This document shows, piece by piece, positions 16,362 through 25,200 of a stretch of DNA of 64,000 nucleotides (positions are counted from its first letter, which is position 1; each line of letters begins with the position of its first letter). Source of the stretch: JAKFWF01 sp031374115 (GTDB lineage Bacteria; Pseudomonadota; Alphaproteobacteria; Rhizobiales; Hyphomicrobiaceae). A model generated the notes under the pieces. It made no database searches. It saw nothing but the letters and a program-made list of their open reading frames with translations, and had not been told where the DNA came from. A program made the position numbers and the translations under genes. The stretch lies in NCBI GenBank assembly GCA_031374115.1, contig JANMNO010000149.1, forward strand, positions 1 to 64,000, written 5' to 3'.

Positions 16362-17957
16362 ATGACGGGCACCACTTCCGCCATCGCGGGCACCACTTCC
16401 GCCATCGAATGGTATCTCGCGCGCGACGGCCAGCAACATGGTCCGCTCAGCGAGACGGAGATGCGCACGTTTGTCGATATGGGTCATCTGCGCGAACAGG
16501 ATCTCGTTTGGCGTTCGGGCTTTGCGGATTGGCGCTCAGCACCGGAAGTATTCGCAATTCAAAAACCGCTGGCCCCGAACCCGGCTGCCCCGGCGGCGGC
16601 CTCACCGTTGCAGCCGTCCGCATATCAGCCACTCTCCGACAGATTGCAATCGGCGTCGCGCGCGCTAACGTTTGAGAACGAACGGACCCCGGAACAACCA
16701 GCAACGGCGGCAGCGCGACGAGACCTTGACGCGGGCACACCAATCGCTGGCCATGCGGAGCCGCGTCCAACCCTCTTATCTCCTGATCAATTGGCCTACA
16801 CCGCAGAGACTGCAAAGCAGTCAGCGAACGTTCAGCCGGCGCGTCCAAATTTCGAGCAGGAGACCACTGATTGGTCCCTACCGCCGCTCGCGGCGAGTGA
16901 AGATAGAGCGTCTGGACAAACGCACTTCGGTCGCGGGCCTGACGCCGTCGAGCGCTACTCCCAGGTGCAGCAGACGCAAGCACGCCCGGCGCAGATTGTG
17001 CCGGCACGAACTGGCTTAGCCGGTAGTCAATCACCCAGCGCACGAGCAAATGCGCCAACGCAGGGTGCTTTATCTAAGGGGCGCACCCCTAGCACTACGC
17101 GCAAATATGACGAGAAACCAAAGCGCAGCCTTGGCGTTGGAAAAATCGCGGCAGCACTTGTGGTCGCCATAATTGCCGGCGCAGGGGCCGCTGCAATCGT
17201 CAAGCGCGATGAACTGATGGCATATTGGCCCGCCGGCCTGCCACTGCCAATCAGTTCAGGTACAACCCTTACGGCGGCTCCCTTCGCAACAGCCGGCAAC
17301 AGTCCCGATACGATTGATGACAGCTTCCAGCGCACCGCGATCTGGCGGCACATCAAGGCTGAGTTTCCAGAATGGTATGCGGACCGTGTGAGTGAAACGG
17401 CTAAACTGTCCGCTGAAAAGCGGGGCGAAACGGTGATCGCAAAGCACCTCGCGGAAGCAGTGGTTGCACTCAGGCGAAAGCACGCTGACCAAGCGCTTAC
17501 GGCGAGCCCGGAGCGACTGCGCTTCGTCGCGTCGGCGTTCATCGACAATCTACAAGCGCTCGCCAAGCTGAACGTGGATACATGTTACGGTTTCATATCC
17601 CAGGGCGAGACCTATCCGGCCGTGCTGGAAATGTTGCAAAAGCAGGGCACTAACGAGCCGCTGCAAAAGCAGGTGATTGCCGTCTTCGAGGCGATCTCCG
17701 ACGGGCGCAAGTCGCCGCAGAGTTACCTGCCCCCGCGCAAGACCGATTACGATGCGCTCGCCGCCGAGTTGACCAGCCGCGGCTGGACCCAGGCCGACTT
17801 GCAGACGTTCTCGGACCCGCGCGCACTTGGCCGTGCTTCCCCGCAACAAGTCTGCAAGATGGTGCAGGACTGGTTTACCGCTCAAATCTCAATCAAGGAT
17901 CCCGCCGCCCAACTGCGATTGCTGGTCGAAAGCCTCCGCCCCGTGGTGGCTGGATAA
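16362..17957 (+). CDS. GYF_2-domain membrane protein of unknown function
   Basis: A 531-residue protein. Residues about 16-65 form a GYF_2 (DUF4339) domain: EWYLARDGQQHGPLSETEM followed by LVWRSGFADWRSA. A long Pro/Ala/Gln-rich, probably disordered linker (about 70-255) leads to one membrane helix (KIAAALVVAIIAGAGAAAIV, about 260-280) and a C-terminal alpha-helical region (about 320-530) with LAEAVVALRRKHADQAL and LAKLNVDTCYGFISQG. GYF_2 domains are thought to bind proline-rich partners. The layout suggests an inner-membrane protein with a cytoplasmic GYF_2 part. The start is preceded only by a weak GAGTG site and an A-run. Confidence 0.75.
   Translation: MTGTTSAIAGTTSAIEWYLARDGQQHGPLSETEMRTFVDMGHLREQDLVWRSGFADWRSAPEVFAIQKPLAPNPAAPAAASPLQPSAYQPLSDRLQSASRALTFENERTPEQPATAAARRDLDAGTPIAGHAEPRPTLLSPDQLAYTAETAKQSANVQPARPNFEQETTDWSLPPLAASEDRASGQTHFGRGPDAVERYSQVQQTQARPAQIVPARTGLAGSQSPSARANAPTQGALSKGRTPSTTRKYDEKPKRSLGVGKIAAALVVAIIAGAGAAAIVKRDELMAYWPAGLPLPISSGTTLTAAPFATAGNSPDTIDDSFQRTAIWRHIKAEFPEWYADRVSETAKLSAEKRGETVIAKHLAEAVVALRRKHADQALTASPERLRFVASAFIDNLQALAKLNVDTCYGFISQGETYPAVLEMLQKQGTNEPLQKQVIAVFEAISDGRKSPQSYLPPRKTDYDALAAELTSRGWTQADLQTFSDPRALGRASPQQVCKMVQDWFTAQISIKDPAAQLRLLVESLRPVVAG
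16366..16407 (+). repeat. 21-base perfect tandem duplication in a gene start
   Basis: The 21 bases at 16366-16386 are repeated exactly at 16387-16407, giving the residue pattern GTTSAIA-GTTSAIE right after the start Met-Thr. The unit is a multiple of three, so the frame is kept. Confidence 0.9.
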
Positions 17958-18034
17958 GACGTAATTCTGGTTAAAGTACCAGTGCCAAAGCGCCCCGGTG
18001 ACAAGGCTGCGTGAAGCAGCTATTGCATCGCACC

Positions 18035-19921
18035 ATGCTACACATCAATGAACTGACCTATAGAATCGAAGGTCGCCCGATCTTCGAAGGTGCCACCGCA
18101 GGCATCCCGGCCGGCCACAAGGTCGGCCTCGTCGGCCGTAATGGCGCCGGCAAGACGACACTGTTGCGCCTGATCACCGGTGAAATCGCACCTGACGACG
18201 GCGCCGTGAGTTGGCCGAAAGCTACGCGGCTAGGCTATGTCGCGCAGGAGGCGCCGGGCGGCGACATCTCCTTGATCGACTGGGTGCTATCGGCCGACGC
18301 CGAGCGGCAATCGCTTCTCGCAGAAGCCGAGACCGCTACCGATCCAGGCCGCATCTCCGATATCCAGATCCGATTGTCAGACATGGGTGCACACGCGGCA
18401 CCAGCCCGCGCCGCTCGAATTCTGTCTGGCCTAGGTTTTGACGAGGACGCCCAGCAACGCGGCTGCCGCGAATTCTCCGGCGGCTGGCGGATGCGCTTAG
18501 CGCTAGGCGCGGTGCTGTTCATGGAACCCGAATTGCTGCTCCTCGACGAGCCGACCAACTATCTCGACCTCGAAGGCACCATGTGGCTCGAGAACTATCT
18601 GACCAATTATCCGCATACCATTTTGATCGTCAGTCACGATCGCGATCTGCTCAACCGCTCGGTCAATGCCATCCTGCATCTCGATCGCGGCAAGTTGACG
18701 TTGTACGCGGGCGGCTACGACGACTTCGAGGAGGCACGCCGCGAGAAACAGCGGCTCGAAGGTAAGATGCGCAAGAAGCAGGAAGACGAGCGCGCGCATA
18801 TCCAGAGCTTTATCGACCGGTTCAAGGCGAAGGCCAGCAAGGCCAAGCAGGCGCAGAGCCGCGTTAAGGCCCTCGCGCGCATGAAGCCGATCGCCGAGCA
18901 GACCGAGGACCGCGTAATTCCGTTCAACTTTCCGAAGGCGCAAAAGCCGATCGCAAGCCCGTTGCTGCGCATCGAAGGAGCAGTTGCCGGCTACAGTGCG
19001 GACAAACCCATTCTTCGCAATCTCGACTTGCGCATTGATCACGACGATCGGATTGCGCTTCTCGGCCAGAACGGCAACGGCAAGTCGACCTTTGCGAAGC
19101 TAATCGCAGGCAGGCTCGAACCGCTGGCCGGCAACGTATTCGGCGGTAAGAGGATCGACGTCGGCTATTTCGCTCAGCACCAGCTTGACGAGGTGTCATC
19201 GGAGAAGACGCCGTACGACTACATCCAGGAGATGATGCCCGAGGCGACGGAGGCACAGAAGCGCGCCAAGCTCGGCCAATACGGGTTTGGCGTGAGCAAG
19301 TTCCTGACCAAGGCCGACGATCTCTCCGGCGGCGAGAAGGCACGCCTATTGTTCATGCTAACGGCGTACAAGGGACCTCATCTGCTCATTCTCGACGAGC
19401 CGACGAACCATCTCGACGTCGACAGCCGCGAGGCGCTGATCCACGCGCTAAACGAATTCGAAGGCGCCGTGGTCCTTATCAGCCACGACCGGCATTTGAT
19501 CGAAGCGTCGGCTGACCGCCTGTGGATCGTGCGGGATGGCACCGTCAAGGATTACGACGGCGACATGGACACCTACCGCGACCTGCTGCTGTCGGAGCGT
19601 GGCGGCAAGGGCAAGGCAAAGGCCAATGGCATCGATGCAAAGGCTGACAAGGCCGAGCAGCGTCGCACGGCTGCCAACCGCCGCAGCGATTTAGCGCCGC
19701 TGAGGAAAGCCATTGTCGCAGCAGAGAAACAGATGGCGCAGTTCAACAAGGACATTGCCGCACTTGACGCACAGCTCGGCGACACCGGGTTGTACAAGCG
19801 TGATCCCGCTCGGGCGCAGAAGCTATCGATCGAGCGCGGCATCCTGACCAAGTTGCTCGCCGACGCTGAAGACAAATGGCTGAAAGCCACCGAGACATAC
19901 GAAATGGCAGCGGCCGCTTAA
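18035..19921 (+). CDS. ABC-F family ATPase (Uup/YheS type)
   Basis: Two ABC ATPase domains and no membrane segment. First domain: GRNGAGKTT, FSGGWRMRLALG, LLLDEPTNYLD. Second: GQNGNGKST, LSGGEKARLLF, LILDEPTNHLDVD. The linker (about 240-320) is a charged helical arm rich in Lys/Arg, as in the P-site tRNA interaction motif of translational ABC-F proteins. The C-terminal about 90 residues form a coiled coil (LAPLRKAIVAAEKQMAQFNK). The start at 18035 (MLHINELTYRIEG) fits the family; a GTG 24 bases earlier is possible and neither has a strong ribosome site. Predicted ribosome-associated ATPase. Confidence 0.92.
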   Translation: MLHINELTYRIEGRPIFEGATAGIPAGHKVGLVGRNGAGKTTLLRLITGEIAPDDGAVSWPKATRLGYVAQEAPGGDISLIDWVLSADAERQSLLAEAETATDPGRISDIQIRLSDMGAHAAPARAARILSGLGFDEDAQQRGCREFSGGWRMRLALGAVLFMEPELLLLDEPTNYLDLEGTMWLENYLTNYPHTILIVSHDRDLLNRSVNAILHLDRGKLTLYAGGYDDFEEARREKQRLEGKMRKKQEDERAHIQSFIDRFKAKASKAKQAQSRVKALARMKPIAEQTEDRVIPFNFPKAQKPIASPLLRIEGAVAGYSADKPILRNLDLRIDHDDRIALLGQNGNGKSTFAKLIAGRLEPLAGNVFGGKRIDVGYFAQHQLDEVSSEKTPYDYIQEMMPEATEAQKRAKLGQYGFGVSKFLTKADDLSGGEKARLLFMLTAYKGPHLLILDEPTNHLDVDSREALIHALNEFEGAVVLISHDRHLIEASADRLWIVRDGTVKDYDGDMDTYRDLLLSERGGKGKAKANGIDAKADKAEQRRTAANRRSDLAPLRKAIVAAEKQMAQFNKDIAALDAQLGDTGLYKRDPARAQKLSIERGILTKLLADAEDKWLKATETYEMAAAA

Positions 19922-19942
19922 GCTTGGTTGTGGAGATCTTTC

Positions 19943-20509
19943 GTGAGCGATCATGCTGGCGATCGTCCGCTGCACATCGACAGCCTTACCGTGGCAATCG
20001 GCGGTGTGATCGGCTTGACGCACTGCCCGGGCCGTTGTGGCCTCGACAGTACCGGCCGGCATTGGCAGCGTCATCTGGAGCAGGATTTATCCGCGATCGA
20101 GGCCTGGGGCGCGGATGTCGTCGTCACTCTCATCGAAACGGCAGAGTTCGCTAAGTACGGCATGGTGAATTTCGCCAGCGCAATGCGCCGCCGTCGTTTC
20201 CGTTGGTACCATGTGCCGATTGCCGATTTCGCCACCCCTGATGAGCGCACGATGATCGCCTGGCGAAAGGCAGAACCAGACGTGCGGAACATCCTCGCAC
20301 GAGGTGGTCACGCGTTGTTCCATTGCGCCGCCGGCCTCGGTCGCACTGGTAGTGTCGCCGCCAAACTACTGGTCGACATGGGAATGCCGGCGGCCGAGGC
20401 GATCGCGTTCGTTCGAGCGCACCGTCCCGGAGCGATCGAAACGGCGGAGCAATTGGCCTTCGTCGCCAATGGGCCTAGCTTATTTACGAGCATGACGAAG
20501 GTAGACTAA
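19943..20509 (+). CDS. Dual-specificity (tyrosine-type) phosphatase
   Basis: A 188-residue protein with GTG start at 19943 and GGAGA 6 bases before it. The cysteine phosphatase loop HCAAGLGRTG at about residues 130-139 has the catalytic Cys and Arg of the C(x5)R family, with a general-acid Asp plausible in PIADFATPDER. It removes phosphate from proteins or other phosphomonoesters in the cytoplasm. The gene starts 21 bases after the ABC-F gene on the same strand. The N-terminal TVAIGGVIGLTHCPGRCGLD is typical of bacterial cyclin-dependent-kinase-inhibitor-3-like phosphatases. Confidence 0.85.
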   Translation: MSDHAGDRPLHIDSLTVAIGGVIGLTHCPGRCGLDSTGRHWQRHLEQDLSAIEAWGADVVVTLIETAEFAKYGMVNFASAMRRRRFRWYHVPIADFATPDERTMIAWRKAEPDVRNILARGGHALFHCAAGLGRTGSVAAKLLVDMGMPAAEAIAFVRAHRPGAIETAEQLAFVANGPSLFTSMTKVD

Positions 20510-20579
20510 GCTCAAGCTCTTGCGCGCCGGCCACTGGCCGGGATAGGCATTGCTCCGCGAAGCACAGGTTCGCCGCAAC

Positions 20580-21974
20580 TTACTCGGCAGCCTCAGCTAG
20601 ATTTGGCGAATGGGCAACGGCTCCCGTTTGCTTCATGACAAGCTTCACGCCAAATCCGCCATATCTCGAGCGAAACAGCACCAGTCGATAGCCGTAGGCC
20701 TCAGCGATATCATCGGCGATTGCAAGTCCGAGGCCGGCACTGTCGCGCGAAACACTCATACCAGCGCCCCGCTGCATGATCAGGTCGAACTGTTCTTCCG
20801 GAACGCCGGGGCCGTCGTCTTCGATTGCCAACTCGTGACAAGGCACGCCGGACGCGACTATCCGCACACGGGACTTCGTCCACTTCAACGCGTTCTCTAG
20901 TAAACTGCCGAGCAACTCGTGGAGATCACCGCGGTCCATTGCGATGCGTGTGAAATCGTCGATATCGACATTCCATTCGATATCGCCTCCACGCGGCGCC
21001 CGCTGCAATGTCTTGACGAGCTGCTCCACGTTTCGGCGCAACAGCACTTCCTTGGCCTGCGGTCGGTGTCCGGCTATTTGAGCCCGGGCGATTTCCCGGC
21101 CCACATGGTTCTGCATTCGATGGGCAAGGTTTGAAATTTCGCGCGCCACTTCGAGATCGCCTTTTTCGGCCAAGTCGCGAGCGATCGAGTTCAGCGCCGT
21201 CAGTGGCGTCTTGAGCCCATGCGCAAGGTCGCCGGCGCGCGCACGCGCCTTCACGATTGATCGTTCCTGGCTGTCGATCATGGAATTGAGGTCAACAACG
21301 AGGGCTCTCACCTCGTCGGGGAATTCGCCGGCAAGGCGGTTCTCTAGTCCATTCTGTACCGCCGCCAGGCGCTTCCGCAAAGAATGCATCGGCTTCAATC
21401 CGACTGCCACTTGTGCCCACGCAGCGGCGATCAGGCATGCGGCGAGCACCCCGAGCGAAATCGCCAGGTCGGTCCTGAATGCTGATACCGCGTTATCGAT
21501 CTCGGAGTGATCGATTGCAGCCGCAAGACGTAGTTTGTGATCCTTGCCTTGGAAATTGACTGTGACGTCGCGAACGACAAGCGCAATTTCCCGGCCGCGC
21601 GGACCCGGCACGTCGATAAAGATCGGCACGGTGCCTGTCGTCGCCCGGGCCTTCGACAGATCAAGGCGCTCGTCACCAAGCGAGGGTGAAGTCGCGACAA
21701 CGGTATCGGTTTCCTGCACCTGCCAATATAGCCCGCTGAACGGTAGTTCGAAACGTGGATCTGGCAGTGCACCCGAAACCGTGATGGCGCCATCCGCATC
21801 CAACTCGACCAGCGCTGCAATCTGGCGAAGATGATTTTCGAGTTCACTTTCGATACGAGACGCGACGTGTTGGGTGAAAATCTGGCCCAGCGACCACCCT
21901 GCCAGCGCCAGGGCAATCAGGATGGAAAGGGCCGCACCGAGCAACAGACGCGTACGTAGCGAGGTAAATTTCAT
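20580..21974 (-). CDS. Sensor histidine kinase (PhoQ/FeuQ-like)
   Basis: A 464-residue inner-membrane kinase. Two membrane helices (about 10-30 and 170-192) bracket a periplasmic domain of about 135 residues; then a HAMP-like linker, the dimerisation box GDLAHGLKTPLTALN with the phospho-accepting His at about 252, N box LLENALKWTKS, and G boxes EDDGPGVP and SAGLGLAIADDI. The real ATG is at 21974, overlapping the regulator stop by 4 bases (ATGA). A longer frame reaching 22469 runs antisense-frame through the regulator and is not used. It probably phosphorylates the adjacent OmpR-type regulator. Confidence 0.92.
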   Translation of the reverse strand: MKFTSLRTRLLLGAALSILIALALAGWSLGQIFTQHVASRIESELENHLRQIAALVELDADGAITVSGALPDPRFELPFSGLYWQVQETDTVVATSPSLGDERLDLSKARATTGTVPIFIDVPGPRGREIALVVRDVTVNFQGKDHKLRLAAAIDHSEIDNAVSAFRTDLAISLGVLAACLIAAAWAQVAVGLKPMHSLRKRLAAVQNGLENRLAGEFPDEVRALVVDLNSMIDSQERSIVKARARAGDLAHGLKTPLTALNSIARDLAEKGDLEVAREISNLAHRMQNHVGREIARAQIAGHRPQAKEVLLRRNVEQLVKTLQRAPRGGDIEWNVDIDDFTRIAMDRGDLHELLGSLLENALKWTKSRVRIVASGVPCHELAIEDDGPGVPEEQFDLIMQRGAGMSVSRDSAGLGLAIADDIAEAYGYRLVLFRSRYGGFGVKLVMKQTGAVAHSPNLAEAAE

Positions 21975-22666
21975 GGCCGCACTGATGGGCTTGGCGTTTT
22001 GACTGTTGCCGCACTCAGCATATATCCAAAGCCGCGCCTGGTTTGTATGATGTCGACCTTCATCTTCCGTCTTAGGCGCCCAACAAGCACCTCGATCGCG
22101 TTGCTGTCGCGCTCGAAGTCCTGCGCATATAAGTGCTCGGTCAACTCCATTTGCGAAACAGCACGCCCAGGTTGCATCGCCAAGTAACTGAGCAGGCGAA
22201 ACTCTAACGGCGTCAACGGTACCGCTGCGCCATTGACTGAGACCCGCATGTGCCTTGTATCGATCGTAACCGGGCCTAGGTCTATCACAGGCGTGGCATG
22301 ACCGGCGGTGCGACGGATAATTGCGTGAAGACGCGACAACAGTTCGTCCATTTCGAACGGTTTGGGCAAATAATCGTCGGCACCGGAATCGATCCCTTCG
22401 ACGCGCTCGCGCCACGTTCCTCGCGCCGTCAGAATGATGACCGGCATTGCGCGCCCAGCGCTGCGCCACCGCTTCAAGACCGACAAACCGTCGAGCATCG
22501 GCAGTCCGAGATCGAGGATTGCCGCGTCATAGTCTTCGGTATCGCCGCGAAACCAAGCTTCATTGCCATTGTCGACGGCGTCGACGACGAAGCTTGACGC
22601 CGCCAACGCGCGGACGATATCGCGCCGGATCAACTCTTCGTCTTCGACGACCAGGATTTTCATCAC
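21971..22666 (-). CDS. OmpR-family response regulator (PhoP/FeuP-like)
   Basis: A 231-residue regulator. The receiver domain has the acidic pocket VVEDEE, phospho-accepting Asp at about 52 (AAILDLGLP) and Lys in YLPKPFEMDELL. The C-terminal winged helix has LTPLEFRLLSYLAMQPGRAV and VLVGRLRRKMK, as in OmpR/PhoB DNA-binding domains. It overlaps the upstream exported protein gene by 4 bases and the downstream kinase by 4, so the three are translationally coupled. The pairing resembles PhoPQ and rhizobial FeuPQ systems. Confidence 0.94.
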   Translation of the reverse strand: MMKILVVEDEELIRRDIVRALAASSFVVDAVDNGNEAWFRGDTEDYDAAILDLGLPMLDGLSVLKRWRSAGRAMPVIILTARGTWRERVEGIDSGADDYLPKPFEMDELLSRLHAIIRRTAGHATPVIDLGPVTIDTRHMRVSVNGAAVPLTPLEFRLLSYLAMQPGRAVSQMELTEHLYAQDFERDSNAIEVLVGRLRRKMKVDIIQTRRGFGYMLSAATVKTPSPSVRP

Positions 22667-23226
22667 CTACCCTCGATGCTCAAGACTTCACCCGTGCGGG
22701 CATTCATCCGCAAGCGAATTAGACGGCCTTTCACATCGATAATACGGACGCGGTAAACGGGCGTGTCGCCGGAGCTGTCGAATTGCAGACCCACGACGTC
22801 GCCGGGAACACGGGCCTCCGCGCGCGACATGATATCCGACTGCGATTTGCCGTAGCCCTGTGGAGCGCCACGACCCGACCTGCCGTTTGCCGTGCCGCGA
22901 CTACCGTCGCTGCCTCGCGCGCCGGAGCCTGAGTGACCGGATCCGGACCGGCCCGATCCTGACGAAGATGTTGAACCCGAGCCTGACGAACCCGATGAGC
23001 CAGAGCCCGACGAACCCGAGCCCGACGAGCCCGATGAGCCAGAGCCGGAAGAGCCGGAGCCACCGCTTCCGCTTCCGCCCCCTCCCCCGCCACCGCCCCC
23101 ATCTCCACCGCCGCCATCTCCACCGCCGCCACTACCGCTTGCATAGGCAGAAACATCCGGCGAAAACACAGCCAGGATCGCAATCACGATCAGTACGTGC
23201 AATCGATTGTAAACGCCGTTTCGCAT
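22663..23226 (-). CDS. Exported Gly/Ser-rich protein with C-terminal PepSY-like domain
   Basis: A 187-residue protein read from the ATG at 23226, which gives a good signal peptide (MRNGVYNRLHVLIVIAILAV, cleavage near SAYA). Residues about 30-125 are almost only Gly and Ser with a few acidic, Arg and His residues, built from repeated GSSGSGSSGS units. The last about 60 residues (SRAEARVPGDVVGLQFDSSG, VYRVRIIDVKGRLIRLRMNA) look like a PepSY fold. First gene of a coupled operon with the regulator and kinase; in position and export it recalls FeuN, the periplasmic modulator of FeuQ, but it is much longer. A periplasmic regulator of the kinase is the likely role (inference). Confidence 0.75.
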   Translation of the reverse strand: MRNGVYNRLHVLIVIAILAVFSPDVSAYASGSGGGGDGGGGDGGGGGGGGGSGSGGSGSSGSGSSGSSGSGSSGSGSSGSSGSGSTSSSGSGRSGSGHSGSGARGSDGSRGTANGRSGRGAPQGYGKSQSDIMSRAEARVPGDVVGLQFDSSGDTPVYRVRIIDVKGRLIRLRMNARTGEVLSIEGR

Positions 23227-23512
23227 CAATTGAAGCCCGCTCGAACGGTCGCCATCAACAGGTGATAGTCTTAGATTTCGCCTGACTTTAGGCTGACAAC
23301 CTAACCAACTGGCTAGGTTTACTCCAGCCAAGCGCGAAATCCCAAATCGCAACGTTTGCATCCGCCCATAAACCCTTCATTTACGCTTGTGCGGCAATCT
23401 CGACCCTGTTGAGTGAGTTGCCGATCACTGAGTGTACGGAAACGGATCAAACGAAGATCCACCCTGCGGCTCGGCCCGGCACATGTCTGTTGCGTCAGTC
23501 CCCGAGTACACC

Positions 23513-25021
23513 ATGACCAAGCGCGTTCTTGTCGTCGATGACGATCCCGTACAGCGTCGCCTTTTGGAAGAGACCATCAAGCGGTTGGGCTTTGAAGTCC
23601 GCACTGCCTCGAGCGGCGAGCAGGCCGTTGAAATTCTCGAAGGCCCGGAGCGGTCCTCGATCTCCCTCGTTCTCCTCGATCTCGTCATGTCCGGCCTCGA
23701 CGGCATGGGCGTATTGGATCGCGTCGCGTCCCAAACTGGCACCCCGCCGATCATCGTGCAAACAGCGCACGGCTCGATCGACACCGCAATCCAGGCGATG
23801 CGCGCCGGTGCTGCCGACTTCGTGATCAAACCGGCGAGCCCCGAGCGGCTGGAAATCTCGATGCGCACAGCCTTGAAGATCGAGGCACTGGCCGTCGAAA
23901 TCGTGCGCATCAAGAAGAAGGTCGAAGGCACGCTGACCTTTGGCGACCTGATTGTGCAGGGCGACGGTATGGCTCGCGTCATCTCGCTCGGCAAGCGCGC
24001 CGCTGCCTCCAACATCCCAGTGTTGATCGAAGGTGAAAGCGGCGTCGGCAAAGAGCTGATCGCACGCGCGATCCAGGGTGAGAGCGAGCGCTCCGGCAAA
24101 CCATTCGTCGTCGTCAACTGTGGCGCGATCCCCGAGAACCTCGTCGAAAGCATCCTCTTCGGCCACGAGAAGGGCTCGTTTACCGGTGCCACCGACAAGC
24201 GCATCGGCCGCTTCCAAGAGGCCGATGGCGGTACTTTGTTCCTCGATGAGGTCGGCGAACTTCCGCTCGAAGCGCAGGTCAAGTTGTTGCGCGCGCTGCA
24301 AGAAGGCGAGATCGACCCGGTCGGCTCCAAGAAACCGGTAAAAGTCAACTTCCGGCTGATCTCGGCCACCAATCGCGACATGATCCAGTTGGTCAAAGAG
24401 GGTAAGTTCCGCGAAGACCTCTATTACCGCTTGAACGTGTTCCCGATCTTCGTTCCGCCACTGCGCGAGCGCATCGGGGATGTGCCGGAGTTGGCCACGC
24501 ACTTTCTGGCACGGTTCGCTGCCGAAGAAGGCAAGCGCATCGGCGGTCTGACCGACAATGCGCTGCGATTGCTAACTTCCTACAGCTGGCCCGGCAACGT
24601 GCGCCAGCTGGAGAATGCGGTTTTCCGCGCCGTGGTGCTGGCGGACGGTCTCCTGCTCGGCGTTTCGGAGTTCCCGCAGATCGCAGCTCACGTTGAAGGC
24701 TTTACGGCTGAAATGCCCGAGGCGCCAACCATGTTGCAGAAGCCACCAGCATACACCGGTCCGGCGGTTTTGGGCGCTGAAGCAGCTGTACCGCAAACGG
24801 TCACTATAGCCGGCGCCTTGACGCGTACTTCGCTGGGCATCTCAGCGATCGACGACACTGGCGAAATCCGCACCCTCGAAGCTATGGAAGCCGACATGAT
24901 CCGCCTTGCCCTAGGGCGTTATCGCGGGCACATGACCGAAGTCGCCAAGCGCCTCAAGATCGGCCGGTCGACGCTCTACCGCAAGATGCAGGACTACGGG
25001 CTGGAACAGCACGCAAGCTAA
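23513..25021 (+). CDS. Sigma-54-type response regulator (NtrC family)
   Basis: A 502-residue protein. Receiver domain about 1-120 (VLVVDDDP, Asp at about 56 in VLLDLVMSG, Lys in FVIKPASPE). AAA+ domain about 145-385 with Walker A GESGVGKE, Walker B GGTLFLDEVGEL and the sigma-54 contact loop GSFTGA, a Ser in place of the usual Ala of GAFTGA. A linker precedes the Fis-type helix-turn-helix EVAKRLKIGRSTLYRKMQDY. It should activate sigma-54 promoters when phosphorylated. No kinase gene is adjacent. An ATG at 23483 is an alternative start; the receiver begins naturally at 23513. Confidence 0.93.
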   Translation: MTKRVLVVDDDPVQRRLLEETIKRLGFEVRTASSGEQAVEILEGPERSSISLVLLDLVMSGLDGMGVLDRVASQTGTPPIIVQTAHGSIDTAIQAMRAGAADFVIKPASPERLEISMRTALKIEALAVEIVRIKKKVEGTLTFGDLIVQGDGMARVISLGKRAAASNIPVLIEGESGVGKELIARAIQGESERSGKPFVVVNCGAIPENLVESILFGHEKGSFTGATDKRIGRFQEADGGTLFLDEVGELPLEAQVKLLRALQEGEIDPVGSKKPVKVNFRLISATNRDMIQLVKEGKFREDLYYRLNVFPIFVPPLRERIGDVPELATHFLARFAAEEGKRIGGLTDNALRLLTSYSWPGNVRQLENAVFRAVVLADGLLLGVSEFPQIAAHVEGFTAEMPEAPTMLQKPPAYTGPAVLGAEAAVPQTVTIAGALTRTSLGISAIDDTGEIRTLEAMEADMIRLALGRYRGHMTEVAKRLKIGRSTLYRKMQDYGLEQHAS

Positions 25022-25048
25022 AGAGTTATCGTTCGATATCGAGAGAAA

Positions 25049-25078
25049 AAAGGCGCGGCGTTCACTCGCCGCGCCTTT
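25049..25078. terminator. Intrinsic terminator after the sigma-54 regulator
   Basis: A 12-bp perfect stem AAAGGCGCGGCG (25049-25060) / CGCCGCGCCTTT (25067-25078) with a 6-base loop, 27 bases after the stop. The T run after it is short on the plus strand; the A run before it (GAGAAAAAA) makes it a strong terminator in the minus direction too. Confidence 0.8.
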
Positions 25079-25200
25079 CGCAAATAAATTTCAGCAACGT
25101 GTTCTCTACGCCTACGCTGCCGCGTCTGTGCCCTAATTCTCAGGCTGTTCAATCGCTCAGCCGTCGGCTAGCTTCCGCGCGGCATGTTTGGAGTTTCGTC

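Noticed and set aside
21975..22469. N-terminal extension of the histidine kinase
   Set aside because: It overlaps the response regulator in another frame; the kinase naturally starts with its membrane helix at 21974.
22930..23130. Repetitive tract as a CRISPR or DNA repeat array
   Set aside because: The periodicity is codon-level Gly/Ser coding within an open frame, without spacers.
23425..24502. Long minus-strand frames opposite the sigma-54 regulator
   Set aside because: Mirror frames of a G+C-rich gene, rich in Arg/Ser/Pro, with no family motif.
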